A DNA stretch of 51,457 nt from JADJNW01 sp964517145 (GCA_964517145.1 CAZFBN010000022.1:1-51457); one strand, 5' to 3'; shown: positions 17,701 through 25,185, counted from the stretch's first letter. Notes: generated from the sequence alone by a model not told the origin. Made by a program: numbers and translations.

Positions 17701-18019
17701 GAATACTTTGTCTGGAGGGGAGAGTTTTTTAGTGAGTTTAGCACTTGCGCTTGGTTTGAGCGACTTAGCGGGCAACAATGCGCAGATTAAATCGCTTTTT
17801 ATTGATGAGGGCTTCGGCACGTTGGATGATAATAGTTTGGATTTGGCGATTACCACCTTGGAAAATTTGCAGGCGAGCGGTAAAACGATTGGCGTCATTT
17901 CGCATGTGAAGGAATTGAAGGAACGAATAACGGCGCAGATTCGGGTGAAGAAGCAAAGTAATGGGTTTAGTGAAATTGAAATTTTTGGGGGATGGGGGAA
18001 TGAGGGGATGGGGGAATAG
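14726..18019 (+). CDS. sbcC: Exonuclease subunit SbcC (Rad50-like SMC ATPase)
   Basis: The 1097-residue ATPase partner of SbcD. Walker A ITGDTGAGKTT (K43), a Q-loop region VLLSQGDFAAFLKAGERERSE, long coiled coils on both sides of the zinc-hook CPLC (C545, C548), signature LSGGESFLVSLALALG near 995, Walker B LFIDEGFGTLDD (D1027, E1028), and a D-loop/H-loop VISHVKEL. All catalytic elements are intact. The C-terminal tail GGWGNEGMGE is encoded by a G-rich repeat (GATGGGGGAAT twice) that also forms the downstream hairpin; it is absent from typical SbcC ends. Confidence 0.96.
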   Translation: MKILKVTVHNLNSLRVRTTIDFTAAPLSNSGLFAITGDTGAGKTTILDAITLALYGRVHRNKEVTEVMSYGAAESLAEVEFESRGEIYRSKWTIWRARKQLDGKFQLPEREVSKWNREKEAFEIVAKKIQEANDVIEAATELDFDRFCRSVLLSQGDFAAFLKAGERERSELLERITGTEIYSQISKAAFERNKLELEKLNDLKREREHLKLLDTEEVATLQTDLQNCQSEADVLKVELEVLQRKIQQIQRFKQLQQESEKLAASIQELELQWQTARGESDQLNADLQRVKSEWIASQPLFSQVITLDAAIFEQSQSLTNEEKSWKTTTQKILDNQAESQRLELKITQLETDIQQVQQWLESHQHLEKLREDLPTIEYQREELRNLYQELQQLEKAKTDFAAQQEKLCQDLERWQKQLQNTENQLDSLKEKFKNQTPDYAQDRNEYLALLFEEIERLSEQYKKLKDLSKTVTEYQAMVRQMNEYKEIWENLSARESLTHKELLSSIDALERATQRYNFKQQVYESQMRIASYEKDRSSLQEGEPCPLCFSMHHPFRHTHVEPFVDFAKEELDAAKKQLEEVEKYHRKLMLQQNDLYTQIDRLDQKEIEDLLQKIISYEENLVSTFPMLEIEEFSLTQNTFLQKKVSEAEEQIVTKRYLREQLTKLNKELEQHERQFQETELKVNDLQTQLLLTKEKQASAQEQWQRSQVKFEAASGQLNTLLAPYGFEFEVKTAAATFQTLRTQSETFIANQKKREDFTRQLAFAQRDQENLQKQLIELQQLATNQEANLIEKRRQLESQQSERFTLFGDKNPKSEQDHLQKRLDQAEFNLQQAKNQLDTIIQKLEGSRRLFADRQQELSQLQVEELEEKIAQEQLNEGNTHYRFLLEKIGEIRRELKQNEAAQQTAKDLAQRIQHQQKEHARWAKLKDIIGSADGKEFRVFAQGLTLKRVTQLANHYLKNLNGRYWIQKRDGKDLDLEIVDTYQADNRRSMNTLSGGESFLVSLALALGLSDLAGNNAQIKSLFIDEGFGTLDDNSLDLAITTLENLQASGKTIGVISHVKELKERITAQIRVKKQSNGFSEIEIFGGWGNEGMGE

Positions 18020-18043
18020 GAACACGTCATACATTCCCCCATC
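18007..18043. terminator. G-rich hairpin overlapping the sbcC stop
   Basis: GATGGGGGAAT (18007-18017) pairs perfectly with ATTCCCCCATC (18033-18043). The left arm also occurs at 17991-18001 inside sbcC. There is no T-run, so the terminator role is tentative. Confidence 0.55.
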
Positions 18044-18150
18044 ACCCTATCATCCAATTCCCCCATAAACTAAGTTTTATCGAATATCCATCCCGGAATA
18101 TCGAAATTTTGTCACCTTTTTACGAACATTTTCGTTTATTTTGCAAATGC

Positions 18151-18203
18151 GTAGCGCAGGCTTTAGCCTGTCTGTCGTTTCACAGCCTTGAAGGCTGTGC
18201 TAC
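18151..18203. repeat. REP-like palindromic element
   Basis: 53 bp running from GTAGCGCAGGC to GGCTGTGCTAC. It has outer GTAGC/GCTAC arms, an inner CAGGCT-TT-AGCCTG hairpin and an inner CACAGCCT-TGA-AGGCTGTG hairpin. The shape and wording (GTAGCGCAGGCTTTAGCC) are those of REP-type repeats dispersed in many environmental bacterial genomes. Only one copy is in this window. Confidence 0.65.
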
Positions 18204-18221
18204 AATAAAACAAAAAATTCC

Positions 18222-18773
18222 ATGCAAAAAGACCTGAAACAATTGTTTGGCGACGCACACGGATTGGACGAACGCAGCGTTGAATTTTTAACCAAAGCCC
18301 TGGAAAAGAACAACTTACCCGGTTTTGATTACATCGAGTACAAACAGTCGCTCGGTGCGCTGACCGCGATGAACATTGACGAAATGACGGCGTTCAAATC
18401 GGCATATGCGACCGCAGCTACGGTTGGATTGACCAAGGAAAAACTGCTCAAAACCGCTGAGCATTATAAAGGTATTTTAAACCAGGAAAAAGCGCAATTT
18501 GATGCAGCTTTAGAAAAGCAAATCCAGCAGCGGGTAAAGTCGAAGCAGGACGAGGTGGCGAAGCTCAAGAAGCAAATCGAAGATTATCAAGCGAAAATCC
18601 AGCAAATGCAGGCGAAAATTGCCGAGCATGAAGCGATAATTGGCAGTGCCGACGAAGACATTCGCAGTGCGATGGAAAAAATTGAGTCCACTCGTGAAAA
18701 TTTTGAAACGACTTTACGCAGTATTGTAAATGAAATCGATAAAGACGTAGAAAATATTAATCGTTATTTGTAA
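18222..18773 (+). CDS. Coiled-coil protein of unknown function
   Basis: 183 residues with no signal peptide or membrane helix. The N-terminal half (1-85) is a mixed helical region (LFGDAHGLDERSVEFLTKAL, NIDEMTAFKSAYATAATVGL). Residues about 86-183 form a continuous charged coiled coil (KQDEVAKLKKQIEDYQAKI...) ending in a regular IVNEIDKDVENINRYL helix. I do not recognise the family. It lies 202 bp after sbcC and 81 bp before the membrane-anchored coiled-coil gene on the same strand, so the two coiled-coil proteins may work together. A role as adaptor or scaffold is inference only. Confidence 0.75.
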   Translation: MQKDLKQLFGDAHGLDERSVEFLTKALEKNNLPGFDYIEYKQSLGALTAMNIDEMTAFKSAYATAATVGLTKEKLLKTAEHYKGILNQEKAQFDAALEKQIQQRVKSKQDEVAKLKKQIEDYQAKIQQMQAKIAEHEAIIGSADEDIRSAMEKIESTRENFETTLRSIVNEIDKDVENINRYL

Positions 18774-18777
18774 ATTC

Positions 18778-18836
18778 GGGTGATGGGGGAATAGGGCGAT
18801 TGGGGAATTTTTTCCCATCACCCCATTCCCCTATTT
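18778..18836. repeat. Imperfect G-rich inverted repeat
   Basis: G-rich left part (TGATGGGGGAATAGGGCG) and C-rich right part (TCACCCCATTCCCCTATT) pair imperfectly. The wording matches the G-rich repeats at the ends of sbcD and sbcC. It fills most of the gap between the two coiled-coil genes. Confidence 0.55.
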
Positions 18837-18854
18837 CCTTATAAACTATAAAAA

Positions 18855-19886
18855 ATGGCTGATAATCCTCAATTTCAAGGTGAATTTAAACCAAAATCAT
18901 TCTGGAAGCGCCCGGAAGGCGTGACCGGTACTATTTTTCTGATTGCATTGATTCTAGGCGGTGGGTTTCTGTTTGTAACCTTTTTACCACAGATTCTTGC
19001 GCTCATTCAAAATACACTCTACTTAGCATTAATGCTGGTGGGGTTAGGTGCATTGCTTTACATGATCCTCGATCCGAAAATGCGGAATCTCATTTGGTAC
19101 ATGTACAAGAGCGTGATGCGTGGCATTACCAGTATGTTTGTGCAATTGGATCCGATTGGCATTCTAAAAAGTTATGTAGAAAGCTTGCAGGATAATTTGA
19201 AAAAAATGCGCACGCAGATTGGAAAGTTGCGTGGTCAGATGCGGCAGTTGCAAACTTTGATGGAGACCAATAGCAAAGAAATTGATGACAACATGAAAAT
19301 TGCCAGCGCGGCTCGCCAAAAAGGCATGGAAAACCAGGTGGTATTGGCTTCGCGCAAAGCCGCCCGTTTGCAAGAAAGCAACGCCAAATACAAGGAATTG
19401 CTGCAAAAAATGGAAGTGCTTTATCGTATTTTAACAAAAATGGAACAGAATTCTGAAATTCTGATCGAAGATACGCAGAGTCAGGTTCAATTGAAAGAGC
19501 AGGAACGCAAGGCAATTCGGGCAAGCCACGGGGCGATGCGTTCGGCAATGAGCATTATGAGCGGCGACCCTGACCAGCGGGCAATGTTTGATATGGCGAT
19601 GGAAAATATTGCAGAAGACGTGGCGAATAAAGTCGGTGAAATGGAGCGCTTCATGGAAATGTCGGCTAATTTTATGCAATCCGTTGATTTACAACAAGGT
19701 ATTTATCAGGAAGAAGGCTTGAATATGCTGGAAAAATGGGAAAAGGAAAGTTCCCTGATGCTGTTGAACAGCGGCAATGTTAAATCCGATGATACCCTCG
19801 ATTTGAATAGCCGTTCTGCACAGCCTGAGCCGGAGCAACGTTCTCAGAGCAAAGGCAACAGCAGTTACGATAGTTTTTTTAATTAA
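18855..19886 (+). CDS. Membrane-anchored coiled-coil protein, PspA/ESCRT-III-like in layout
   Basis: 343 residues. There are two membrane helices (about 24-46 and 50-71), then a short basic linker and QLDPIGILKSYVESLQDNLKK, which resembles the DPxxxLxxxIxxLxxxL opening of PspA/IM30. A long helical hairpin (about 95-285) follows, with the A/K/L/Q-rich pattern of that family and a Tyr-containing turn (NAKYKELLQKMEVLY). The C-terminus is Ser/Glu/Gln-rich and disordered. It is probably an inner-membrane protein with a cytosolic coiled coil. Homology to PspA is suggested by pattern only; an unrelated coiled coil is possible. Confidence 0.7.
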   Translation: MADNPQFQGEFKPKSFWKRPEGVTGTIFLIALILGGGFLFVTFLPQILALIQNTLYLALMLVGLGALLYMILDPKMRNLIWYMYKSVMRGITSMFVQLDPIGILKSYVESLQDNLKKMRTQIGKLRGQMRQLQTLMETNSKEIDDNMKIASAARQKGMENQVVLASRKAARLQESNAKYKELLQKMEVLYRILTKMEQNSEILIEDTQSQVQLKEQERKAIRASHGAMRSAMSIMSGDPDQRAMFDMAMENIAEDVANKVGEMERFMEMSANFMQSVDLQQGIYQEEGLNMLEKWEKESSLMLLNSGNVKSDDTLDLNSRSAQPEPEQRSQSKGNSSYDSFFN

Positions 19887-19897
19887 TTTCAACTTAT

Positions 19898-19952
19898 AGA
19901 TGTGGCACAAGCCCCTCTAACTCCCCCAAGGGGAGAACCGTGTGCCACATCT
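19898..19952. terminator. Strong hairpin between convergent genes, containing a dispersed G/C repeat
   Basis: AGATGTGGCACA (19898-19909) pairs perfectly with TGTGCCACATCT (19941-19952). The loop contains CCCCT...AGGGG, whose reverse complement (TCTCCCCTTGGGGGAG...GAGGGGCT) is the same repeat wording found inside valS at 46493-46549. It separates convergent genes and probably stops both. Confidence 0.7.
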
Positions 19953-19969
19953 AATTCCAGAATTCCTTC

Positions 19970-21496
19970 TTAATTCGCACTCACCGCTTTCACCGCATCA
20001 ATAATGCCGTAGCCGAAGCTGCTGTTTTTGGTTGGGTACAAGGACGCTGCACGGCGCATTTTATCTAACACCTGGGTTCTTGTTTGCGCTGCATTTTTAC
20101 CCCATACCAAAGCCGCAATGCCCGCCGTTGTTGCCGTTGCTGCCGATGAACCGCCGATGGTTGTAGGTGTGCTGCTGTACATGGCAAGCGTCAGAGAAGT
20201 CATATCGCTCGTGCGGCGCTGCATCACCGATACAAATTCTACTTTGCTACCCGTATGGCACACATCACACAGCGCCAAGGGCGTTCCTTCCTTGATGCCT
20301 GTCACAGCCACTGTTTCTGCCATCGTTGCCGGGAAAATAACGCCTACAAAAGTGGTAAAAGAAAAAGACGTGCCCGCTGCTGCAAAAATCAATTTGCCTT
20401 TGCCATAAGCGTATTTGATCGCATCTGAAATTTGACCGCTTGAAAATGGTGTTCCAATAGACATGCTCAGAATTTTTACATTGCTACGGTCGGCAGCATT
20501 GCGCACGGCATTGGTTACACCATTTGTTTCGGATGAGCCCAAAATAACCACATCTCCTACTGCGCGCATGGCGACTAGATTACAATTGTAAGCCACGCCA
20601 ACCGTTGCGCCATCGGTGCTGCGCGGTGCCGCGATCAAGCCTGCCATTTGTGTGCCATGACCGCACTGATCATCAGGACCATCTGGTGCGGAAGTGAACC
20701 AGCCACTTACATAAAAACCCAATCGGGTCAAGGTGCGACCTGAAGATTGACCGGAGTTAAATTGGCTACCCAACTTCGGCTGATCCGGCGAAGTGCCGGT
20801 GTCAATCAGCGCAACGCCAATGCCCGCGCCTGTGCTTTGGCTCCAGGCATTTGGGATATTCATATTGTTATAATTCCAGGGAACTTTGGCATTGGGTGTG
20901 ATGGTGCTGTAATCAGAGGCTGCAATAACATCCGGTTCCGCGTCGCAACCCGAATCACTGCGCTGAATCACTTCCATGTCTTCTGAGATGTAACCAATGG
21001 CATCTAAATAGCGCACTTCCGGCTTTTGCCGAAGTTGAGCGATCAGTTTTTCGTCCCAAATTTTAATGTTGAAAAATGGAAGCACCGCTTCTTCGCCAAA
21101 AGGCATGAGGTCTTTTGCCGAATAATTTTTCCCAGGGTAGGCTTTATTTGTCTCATTTACAATCCATTCGATCAGATTTGTTCGTGCTTTTTTCCATTTT
21201 TCATCCTGAATGTCAATCAAGTGCAGGCGATCACTTACATTTTGTTCGCCAACTGGCTGATAACCAATGGATACAATCGAATCGCTTTGCACAACCGCAC
21301 TCCAAAGCATATGCTCATCCGTGGCGCGCCACCAAAATTCACCGCTTGCTTCAAGTTGCTGGTTCACGAAACGATCAATTTCTGCTTTTGTCAAAGGTTC
21401 TTGCGGATTCGTCGCTTCTGTTTTTACCGTTTCCTCGGCACAGCCGGTAAACAATAAAATAGTTGCTAAAAGGACAATTAGGAGTTCACTACGCAT
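19970..21496 (-). CDS. Subtilisin-like (S8) serine protease lipoprotein
   Basis: 508 residues with a lipoprotein signal (LLATILLFTGC, lipid-modified Cys19), a pro-region to about 190 and a subtilase domain. Catalytic triad: D232 in ALIDTGTS, H280 in CGHGTQMAG, and S451 in GGSSAATATTAG, aligned to the usual GTSMATPHVAG. The oxyanion-hole Asn expected in AAGN is Thr here (FAAAGTSF, T376), and the Pro-His after the Ser are changed too. Activity may therefore be reduced or altered, though the triad is complete. It is probably tethered to the membrane. There is no T9SS sorting domain. The gene is convergent with the PspA-like gene. Confidence 0.88.
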   Translation of the reverse strand: MRSELLIVLLATILLFTGCAEETVKTEATNPQEPLTKAEIDRFVNQQLEASGEFWWRATDEHMLWSAVVQSDSIVSIGYQPVGEQNVSDRLHLIDIQDEKWKKARTNLIEWIVNETNKAYPGKNYSAKDLMPFGEEAVLPFFNIKIWDEKLIAQLRQKPEVRYLDAIGYISEDMEVIQRSDSGCDAEPDVIAASDYSTITPNAKVPWNYNNMNIPNAWSQSTGAGIGVALIDTGTSPDQPKLGSQFNSGQSSGRTLTRLGFYVSGWFTSAPDGPDDQCGHGTQMAGLIAAPRSTDGATVGVAYNCNLVAMRAVGDVVILGSSETNGVTNAVRNAADRSNVKILSMSIGTPFSSGQISDAIKYAYGKGKLIFAAAGTSFSFTTFVGVIFPATMAETVAVTGIKEGTPLALCDVCHTGSKVEFVSVMQRRTSDMTSLTLAMYSSTPTTIGGSSAATATTAGIAALVWGKNAAQTRTQVLDKMRRAASLYPTKNSSFGYGIIDAVKAVSAN

Positions 21497-21646
21497 AATA
21501 AGATAATTTTAAGTGATGGATTAAAATCACAATATATTATTTTATCACTCAATACGATAGACAAATGGGATTTTAAATTTTTGTAAACAAAAAGAGATTG
21601 AAACAGATAGGATTGCGATATTTGAATCGTTTTGTAAAATGATTTT

Positions 21647-21678
21647 TTGCAGAAAACGTTACTCCATCGAAACTTTTG
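21647..21678 (+). promoter_or_regulatory. Possible promoter of the OmpA/TSP3 gene
   Basis: TTG (21647-21649), 21 nt, then AACTTTTG (21671-21678), one mismatch from TAnnTTTG. It ends 41 nt before the start codon. Confidence 0.3.
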
Positions 21679-21719
21679 CGTCTTAATGACGAAGAACACT
21701 ATTAAAACAAAAACCTGCA

Positions 21720-23255
21720 ATGAGAAAAACACTTTTTACCCTTTTGCTTTGTGGATACCTGCTAGCCACTTATGCTCAAGAGGAAACACGCTCTCCGCAC
21801 GCTATGGGCGCTAAACTTTTATTTGTTGATTATGGTACGCCCAATGACATTGATGATTTAAAAATTACCAATGGATTAGAAGTGTTGTATAGTTATAATT
21901 TGAATCGTTGGTTGAATATCGCCATTCCTGTCAAAGCGGGTGTGATGAATGTGATGGAAGACATTAACAATCGCAATTTTGTCAGTATTGATGGACTTTT
22001 GCAGTTGAATTTGACCAAACCTAGCAGCCGCTTGATTCCTTATTTGTTTGGAGGAGCCGGTATTGTTGGCGAACGCGACGCTGGTTCTAACTTTCAAATC
22101 CCAGCCGGACTTGGTTTTAACATTCGAGTAGGCAAAAATTCTTACGTCAATTTGCAAGGTGAATACCGCCTTTCAAACACTGAAAATCGTGACAATTTGC
22201 AAGCTGGGCTGGGTTATATTTATCGTTTAGGTCAAAGTCAGCAAGATACGGATCGCGATGGAACGCCCGATGCGACAGATGCTTGTCCAAAGGAACCAGG
22301 ACCGGAGAAAACCATGGGTTGTCCAGATCGAGATACCGATGGCATTGCCGATAAAAATGACCAATGCCCAGATGCGAAAGGAACTGAAGCGACACAAGGT
22401 TGCCCGGATCAGGATGGAGACGGCTTTGCTGATAACAAAGATGAATGCCCAACCATAGCTGGCAAAATTAAAGGATGCCCAGATACCGATGGCGATGGCA
22501 TAGCCGATAAAGAAGATCAGTGTCCTGAAGCTGCTGGTACGGAGGCAACGCGTGGCTGCCCTGACCGCGATAATGATGGCATAGCAGATCAATTTGATGA
22601 TTGCCCGGATCAGGCTGGAATTGCTGCCAATCGGGGTTGCCCGATCAAAGATACAGACAGTGATGGCGTGCCTGATGAAATGGATAAATGTCCGACTGAA
22701 AAAGGCACAACGGCTACGATGGGCTGTCCTGACCGCGATGGCGATGGCGTGATTGATTCCCAAGATCGTTGCCCGGATAAAGCGGGTACTTTTGCGGGTT
22801 GCCCGGATAGCGACGGCGATGGTTTAGTTGATCCAGATGACGCCTGCCCGAATGAAGCGGGTCCTACCACAAACAGAGGTTGTCCGGAATTAAAAGAGGA
22901 AGTAAAAGAAGTGTTAGAATTTGCTATGCGCGCCGTGCAATTTGAAACAGGTAGAGCGACATTGAAGCCAGAATCTTATCCGGTGCTCGATCAGATTGTC
23001 CAAATCATGAAGCAATATCCGGTTTATTCCTTGCGCATCTCCGGTCATACTGACAACGTTGGTTCGGATAGTACCAACAAAATCTTGTCCGAGCAGCGGG
23101 CTAAAACTTGCTACGAATACCTGGCAGCTTCGGGTATCGACGCAACGAGAATGAGCTTTTATGGCTTTGGAGAAATCAAACCCATTGCCAGCAACAATAC
23201 CGCTGAGGGAAAGCGCTTGAATCGCCGCACAGAATTTGAACTCTACATTAAGTAA
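21720..23255 (+). CDS. OmpA-family outer membrane protein with thrombospondin type-3 repeats
   Basis: 511 residues. The signal peptide (MRKTLFTLLLCGYLLATYAQ) is followed by an eight-strand-type beta-barrel region (about 25-175). About eight calcium-binding TSP3 repeats (about 177-395; pattern DxDxDGxxDxxDxCPxxxG) follow, then an OmpA peptidoglycan-binding domain (about 400-511) with ISGHTDNVGSDSTNKILSEQRA and RRTEFELYIK. The barrel sits in the outer membrane, the Asp-rich repeats form a calcium-stabilised linker, and the last domain grips peptidoglycan. This architecture is very common in Bacteroidota. The Asp/Cys repeats also make the DNA internally repetitive. Confidence 0.92.
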   Translation: MRKTLFTLLLCGYLLATYAQEETRSPHAMGAKLLFVDYGTPNDIDDLKITNGLEVLYSYNLNRWLNIAIPVKAGVMNVMEDINNRNFVSIDGLLQLNLTKPSSRLIPYLFGGAGIVGERDAGSNFQIPAGLGFNIRVGKNSYVNLQGEYRLSNTENRDNLQAGLGYIYRLGQSQQDTDRDGTPDATDACPKEPGPEKTMGCPDRDTDGIADKNDQCPDAKGTEATQGCPDQDGDGFADNKDECPTIAGKIKGCPDTDGDGIADKEDQCPEAAGTEATRGCPDRDNDGIADQFDDCPDQAGIAANRGCPIKDTDSDGVPDEMDKCPTEKGTTATMGCPDRDGDGVIDSQDRCPDKAGTFAGCPDSDGDGLVDPDDACPNEAGPTTNRGCPELKEEVKEVLEFAMRAVQFETGRATLKPESYPVLDQIVQIMKQYPVYSLRISGHTDNVGSDSTNKILSEQRAKTCYEYLAASGIDATRMSFYGFGEIKPIASNNTAEGKRLNRRTEFELYIK

Positions 23256-23276
23256 AGGAAAGAATGAATAATTAAA

Positions 23277-23318
23277 AATGAAGGGATGAAGGGCGCCTTA
23301 GCTTTTCATCCCTTCATT
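23277..23318. terminator. Bidirectional hairpin between ompA-like gene and purE
   Basis: AATGAAGGGATGAA (23277-23290) pairs perfectly with TTCATCCCTTCATT (23305-23318) around a 14-nt loop. The right arm encodes the last residues of PurE (NEGMK). Confidence 0.75.
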
Positions 23319-23777
23319 CTTCTGTATCACTTCTTGTCGCATTTTCTCTTTGTAAGCCAAAATTTTATGGCGGATCGCTTCATCGTGCGCTCCCAAGATT
23401 TGCGCTGCCAAAATCCCAGCGTTTTTTGCTGCATTCAAAGCAACCGTTGCAACCGGCACCCCATTGGGCATTTGCAAAATGGATAAAATCGAATCCCAAC
23501 CGTCTATTGAATTAGACGATTTCACGGGCACACCAATCACCGGCAAGGGCGACAAGGAAGCCACCATTCCAGGTAGATGCGCAGCACCGCCTGCTCCGGC
23601 AATAATGACCTTTATGCCTCTTTGGTGGGCATTTTTAGCAAATTCAAACATACGCTCCGGCGTCCGATGCGCAGAAACAATTGAAATTTCAAACGGAATC
23701 TCCAAATCTTCCAAAAAAATAGCCGCTTGCCGCATCACCGGAAGATCAGAGTCAGAACCCATTATGATACTTACCAT
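23298..23777 (-). CDS. purE: N5-carboxyaminoimidazole ribonucleotide mutase
   Basis: A 159-residue purine-biosynthesis enzyme that converts N5-CAIR to CAIR. Class I PurE motifs: SIIMGSDSDLPVM at the start, SAHRTPERM near 43, GAGGAAHLPGM near 72, and GVPVKSSNSIDGWDSILSILQMP. The start at 23777 (MVSIIMGSDSD) fits the family; the frame is open 18 codons further upstream but that extension is not conserved. No purK lies next to it. The 3' end overlaps the hairpin shared with the convergent ompA-like gene. Confidence 0.95.
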   Translation of the reverse strand: MVSIIMGSDSDLPVMRQAAIFLEDLEIPFEISIVSAHRTPERMFEFAKNAHQRGIKVIIAGAGGAAHLPGMVASLSPLPVIGVPVKSSNSIDGWDSILSILQMPNGVPVATVALNAAKNAGILAAQILGAHDEAIRHKILAYKEKMRQEVIQKNEGMKS

Positions 23778-23848
23778 TCTTTGAATGAATGAATTTAAAA
23801 AATTAAAGCATAAATTATAAAGAAATGCCAAAGTTATTTATCAATTCA

Positions 23849-24568
23849 TTATATTTCAAAATCCACGCCGCGTTTGATTAAATCTTCATAGCGCTCTTTC
23901 GCCAATTGCTCATAGCGTTCTTTATCAAAACTATACAACACCGCCGGACGATGTGCCACACCCTCCTGCTTGCCCACTTCTTTCAAAACGCCCATTTTTA
24001 AAATGCGGGTACGAAAATTACGTTTATTCAGCGGTTCTTTAACGCCGAGAATCGTTTCGTACAATTTTTGCAACTGCGACAATGTAAATTGTTCCGGAAG
24101 TAGTTCAAAACCAATGGGTTGATACCGCACCTTCGCCCTCAGCCGGTTAATGGCTACCTGTAAAATATGATCGTGATCGAACGCCAGCGACGGCATATCA
24201 TCAATTTCAAACCATTGCGCCTGCTGTGCATCAGAAGAAGCCTGCACGGGGTGCTCCGCCAGGTTGACCAACGCAAAATACCCCACGCTCACCGTGCGTC
24301 CGCGCGGATCGCGATTAGGTTCGCCAAAGGTATATAATTGTTCAATAAAAACATTTTTAACCCCAGTTTCTTCCTCCAATTCCCGCAGTGCAGACTGTTC
24401 CAGATTTTCCGCCATATCAACAAAGCCACCCGGCAGCGCCCAACAATTTTTATAAGGCTCCCCTCCGCGCTGAATAAGCAGCACCTTCAGCTTGCTACTT
24501 TCATCCAAGCCAAAAATAACACAATCCACCGTAAGCGCTGGGCGCGGAAATTCGTAGGTATAAGACAT
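23849..24568 (-). CDS. Nudix protein with C-terminal winged helix (NrtR-like)
   Basis: 239 residues. The N-terminal Nudix domain has an intact box, GGFVDMAENLEQ...RELEEETG (about 47-69). A C-terminal part of about 90 residues (FTLSQLQKLYETILG, LNKRNFRTRILKMG) is the winged-helix segment of NrtR-type proteins. NrtR family members sense ADP-ribose and repress NAD-salvage genes; others with an intact box hydrolyse ADP-ribose. The start at 24568 (MSYTYEFPRPALTVD) is preferred over upstream in-frame Met codons. It lies 20 bp after a gene resembling part of nicotinate phosphoribosyltransferase, supporting an NAD link. Confidence 0.82.
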   Translation of the reverse strand: MSYTYEFPRPALTVDCVIFGLDESSKLKVLLIQRGGEPYKNCWALPGGFVDMAENLEQSALRELEEETGVKNVFIEQLYTFGEPNRDPRGRTVSVGYFALVNLAEHPVQASSDAQQAQWFEIDDMPSLAFDHDHILQVAINRLRAKVRYQPIGFELLPEQFTLSQLQKLYETILGVKEPLNKRNFRTRILKMGVLKEVGKQEGVAHRPAVLYSFDKERYEQLAKERYEDLIKRGVDFEI

Positions 24569-24588
24569 CCGAGTGCGCAATTTGGATT

Positions 24589-25185
24589 TTAAAAAGATGA
24601 TTGTTGCCCCGCTGGAAAAACGAGCTGCAACAAATCTTCCCAACTCGCTGCTTCAAAGTTAACAATTGGCGGCGTATCCGGCGAAAAAATTGTATCTTGA
24701 ATGATCTTTCCGTCTTTATCATAAAAACGGCGCACTTGTAACAATTCATCGCTTGAAACTAAATAAATTGCAGGTTTTATTAAGTGTGTAACCCAAAGCT
24801 GTAAAATTGCTGCATGCAAAGCGGAGCTCTGGATTTGTAAAATGGGCTGCCCTGCCAATATCCATGTTTCATCGGCTACTGCCCAAAATGTACCAGCAAA
24901 TCGGAATCGTTGCAAAAAATTAATAAAACTTTCAGAAAATAGATTCCCGCCTTGTTCGTCGCGAGCGCTCATCAAGCGGCTCATGGCATTCGCTTCAAAT
25001 GGCAACGACTGATGTAACCATTGTAATAAAATATTTACATTCTTTATTTTTCCGGGCTTTTCTGTTTTAAAAATAAATAATTGATCTAAATCCGCTCCCC
25101 TACCCTCCCATTGTAATTGAATGGTTTTCAGTACATTCCAATTATTTTTATCAGCATACAAATGTAAAGGAGAATGAAACAACAT
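24589..25185 (-). CDS. Possible degenerate nicotinate phosphoribosyltransferase-like protein
   Basis: 198 residues, not firmly recognised. Residues about 85-140 (FINFLQRFRFAGTFWAVADE, then LAGQPILQIQSSALHAAIL) follow the N-terminal NAPRTase pattern FLxxFRFxGdvxAvxEGtxxxPxEPLLxVxxPxxxAQLlE. Residues about 150-170 (VRRFYDKDGKIIQDTIF) resemble the C-terminal NAPRTase segment VxRLYDxDGxxxxDvI. The catalytic middle, about 200 residues with the His and PRPP site, is absent. This suggests internal deletion or a strongly reduced relative. It is followed 20 bp later by the NrtR-like Nudix gene, which fits NAD salvage. The similarity comes from pattern reading and may be wrong. Confidence 0.45.
   Translation of the reverse strand: MLFHSPLHLYADKNNWNVLKTIQLQWEGRGADLDQLFIFKTEKPGKIKNVNILLQWLHQSLPFEANAMSRLMSARDEQGGNLFSESFINFLQRFRFAGTFWAVADETWILAGQPILQIQSSALHAAILQLWVTHLIKPAIYLVSSDELLQVRRFYDKDGKIIQDTIFSPDTPPIVNFEAASWEDLLQLVFPAGQQSSF

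Noticed and set aside
22200..22900. Regular repeats that could suggest a CRISPR or minisatellite
   Set aside because: They are codon-level repeats of calcium-binding TSP3 units in the OmpA-family gene, with protein-level constraint and no spacers.
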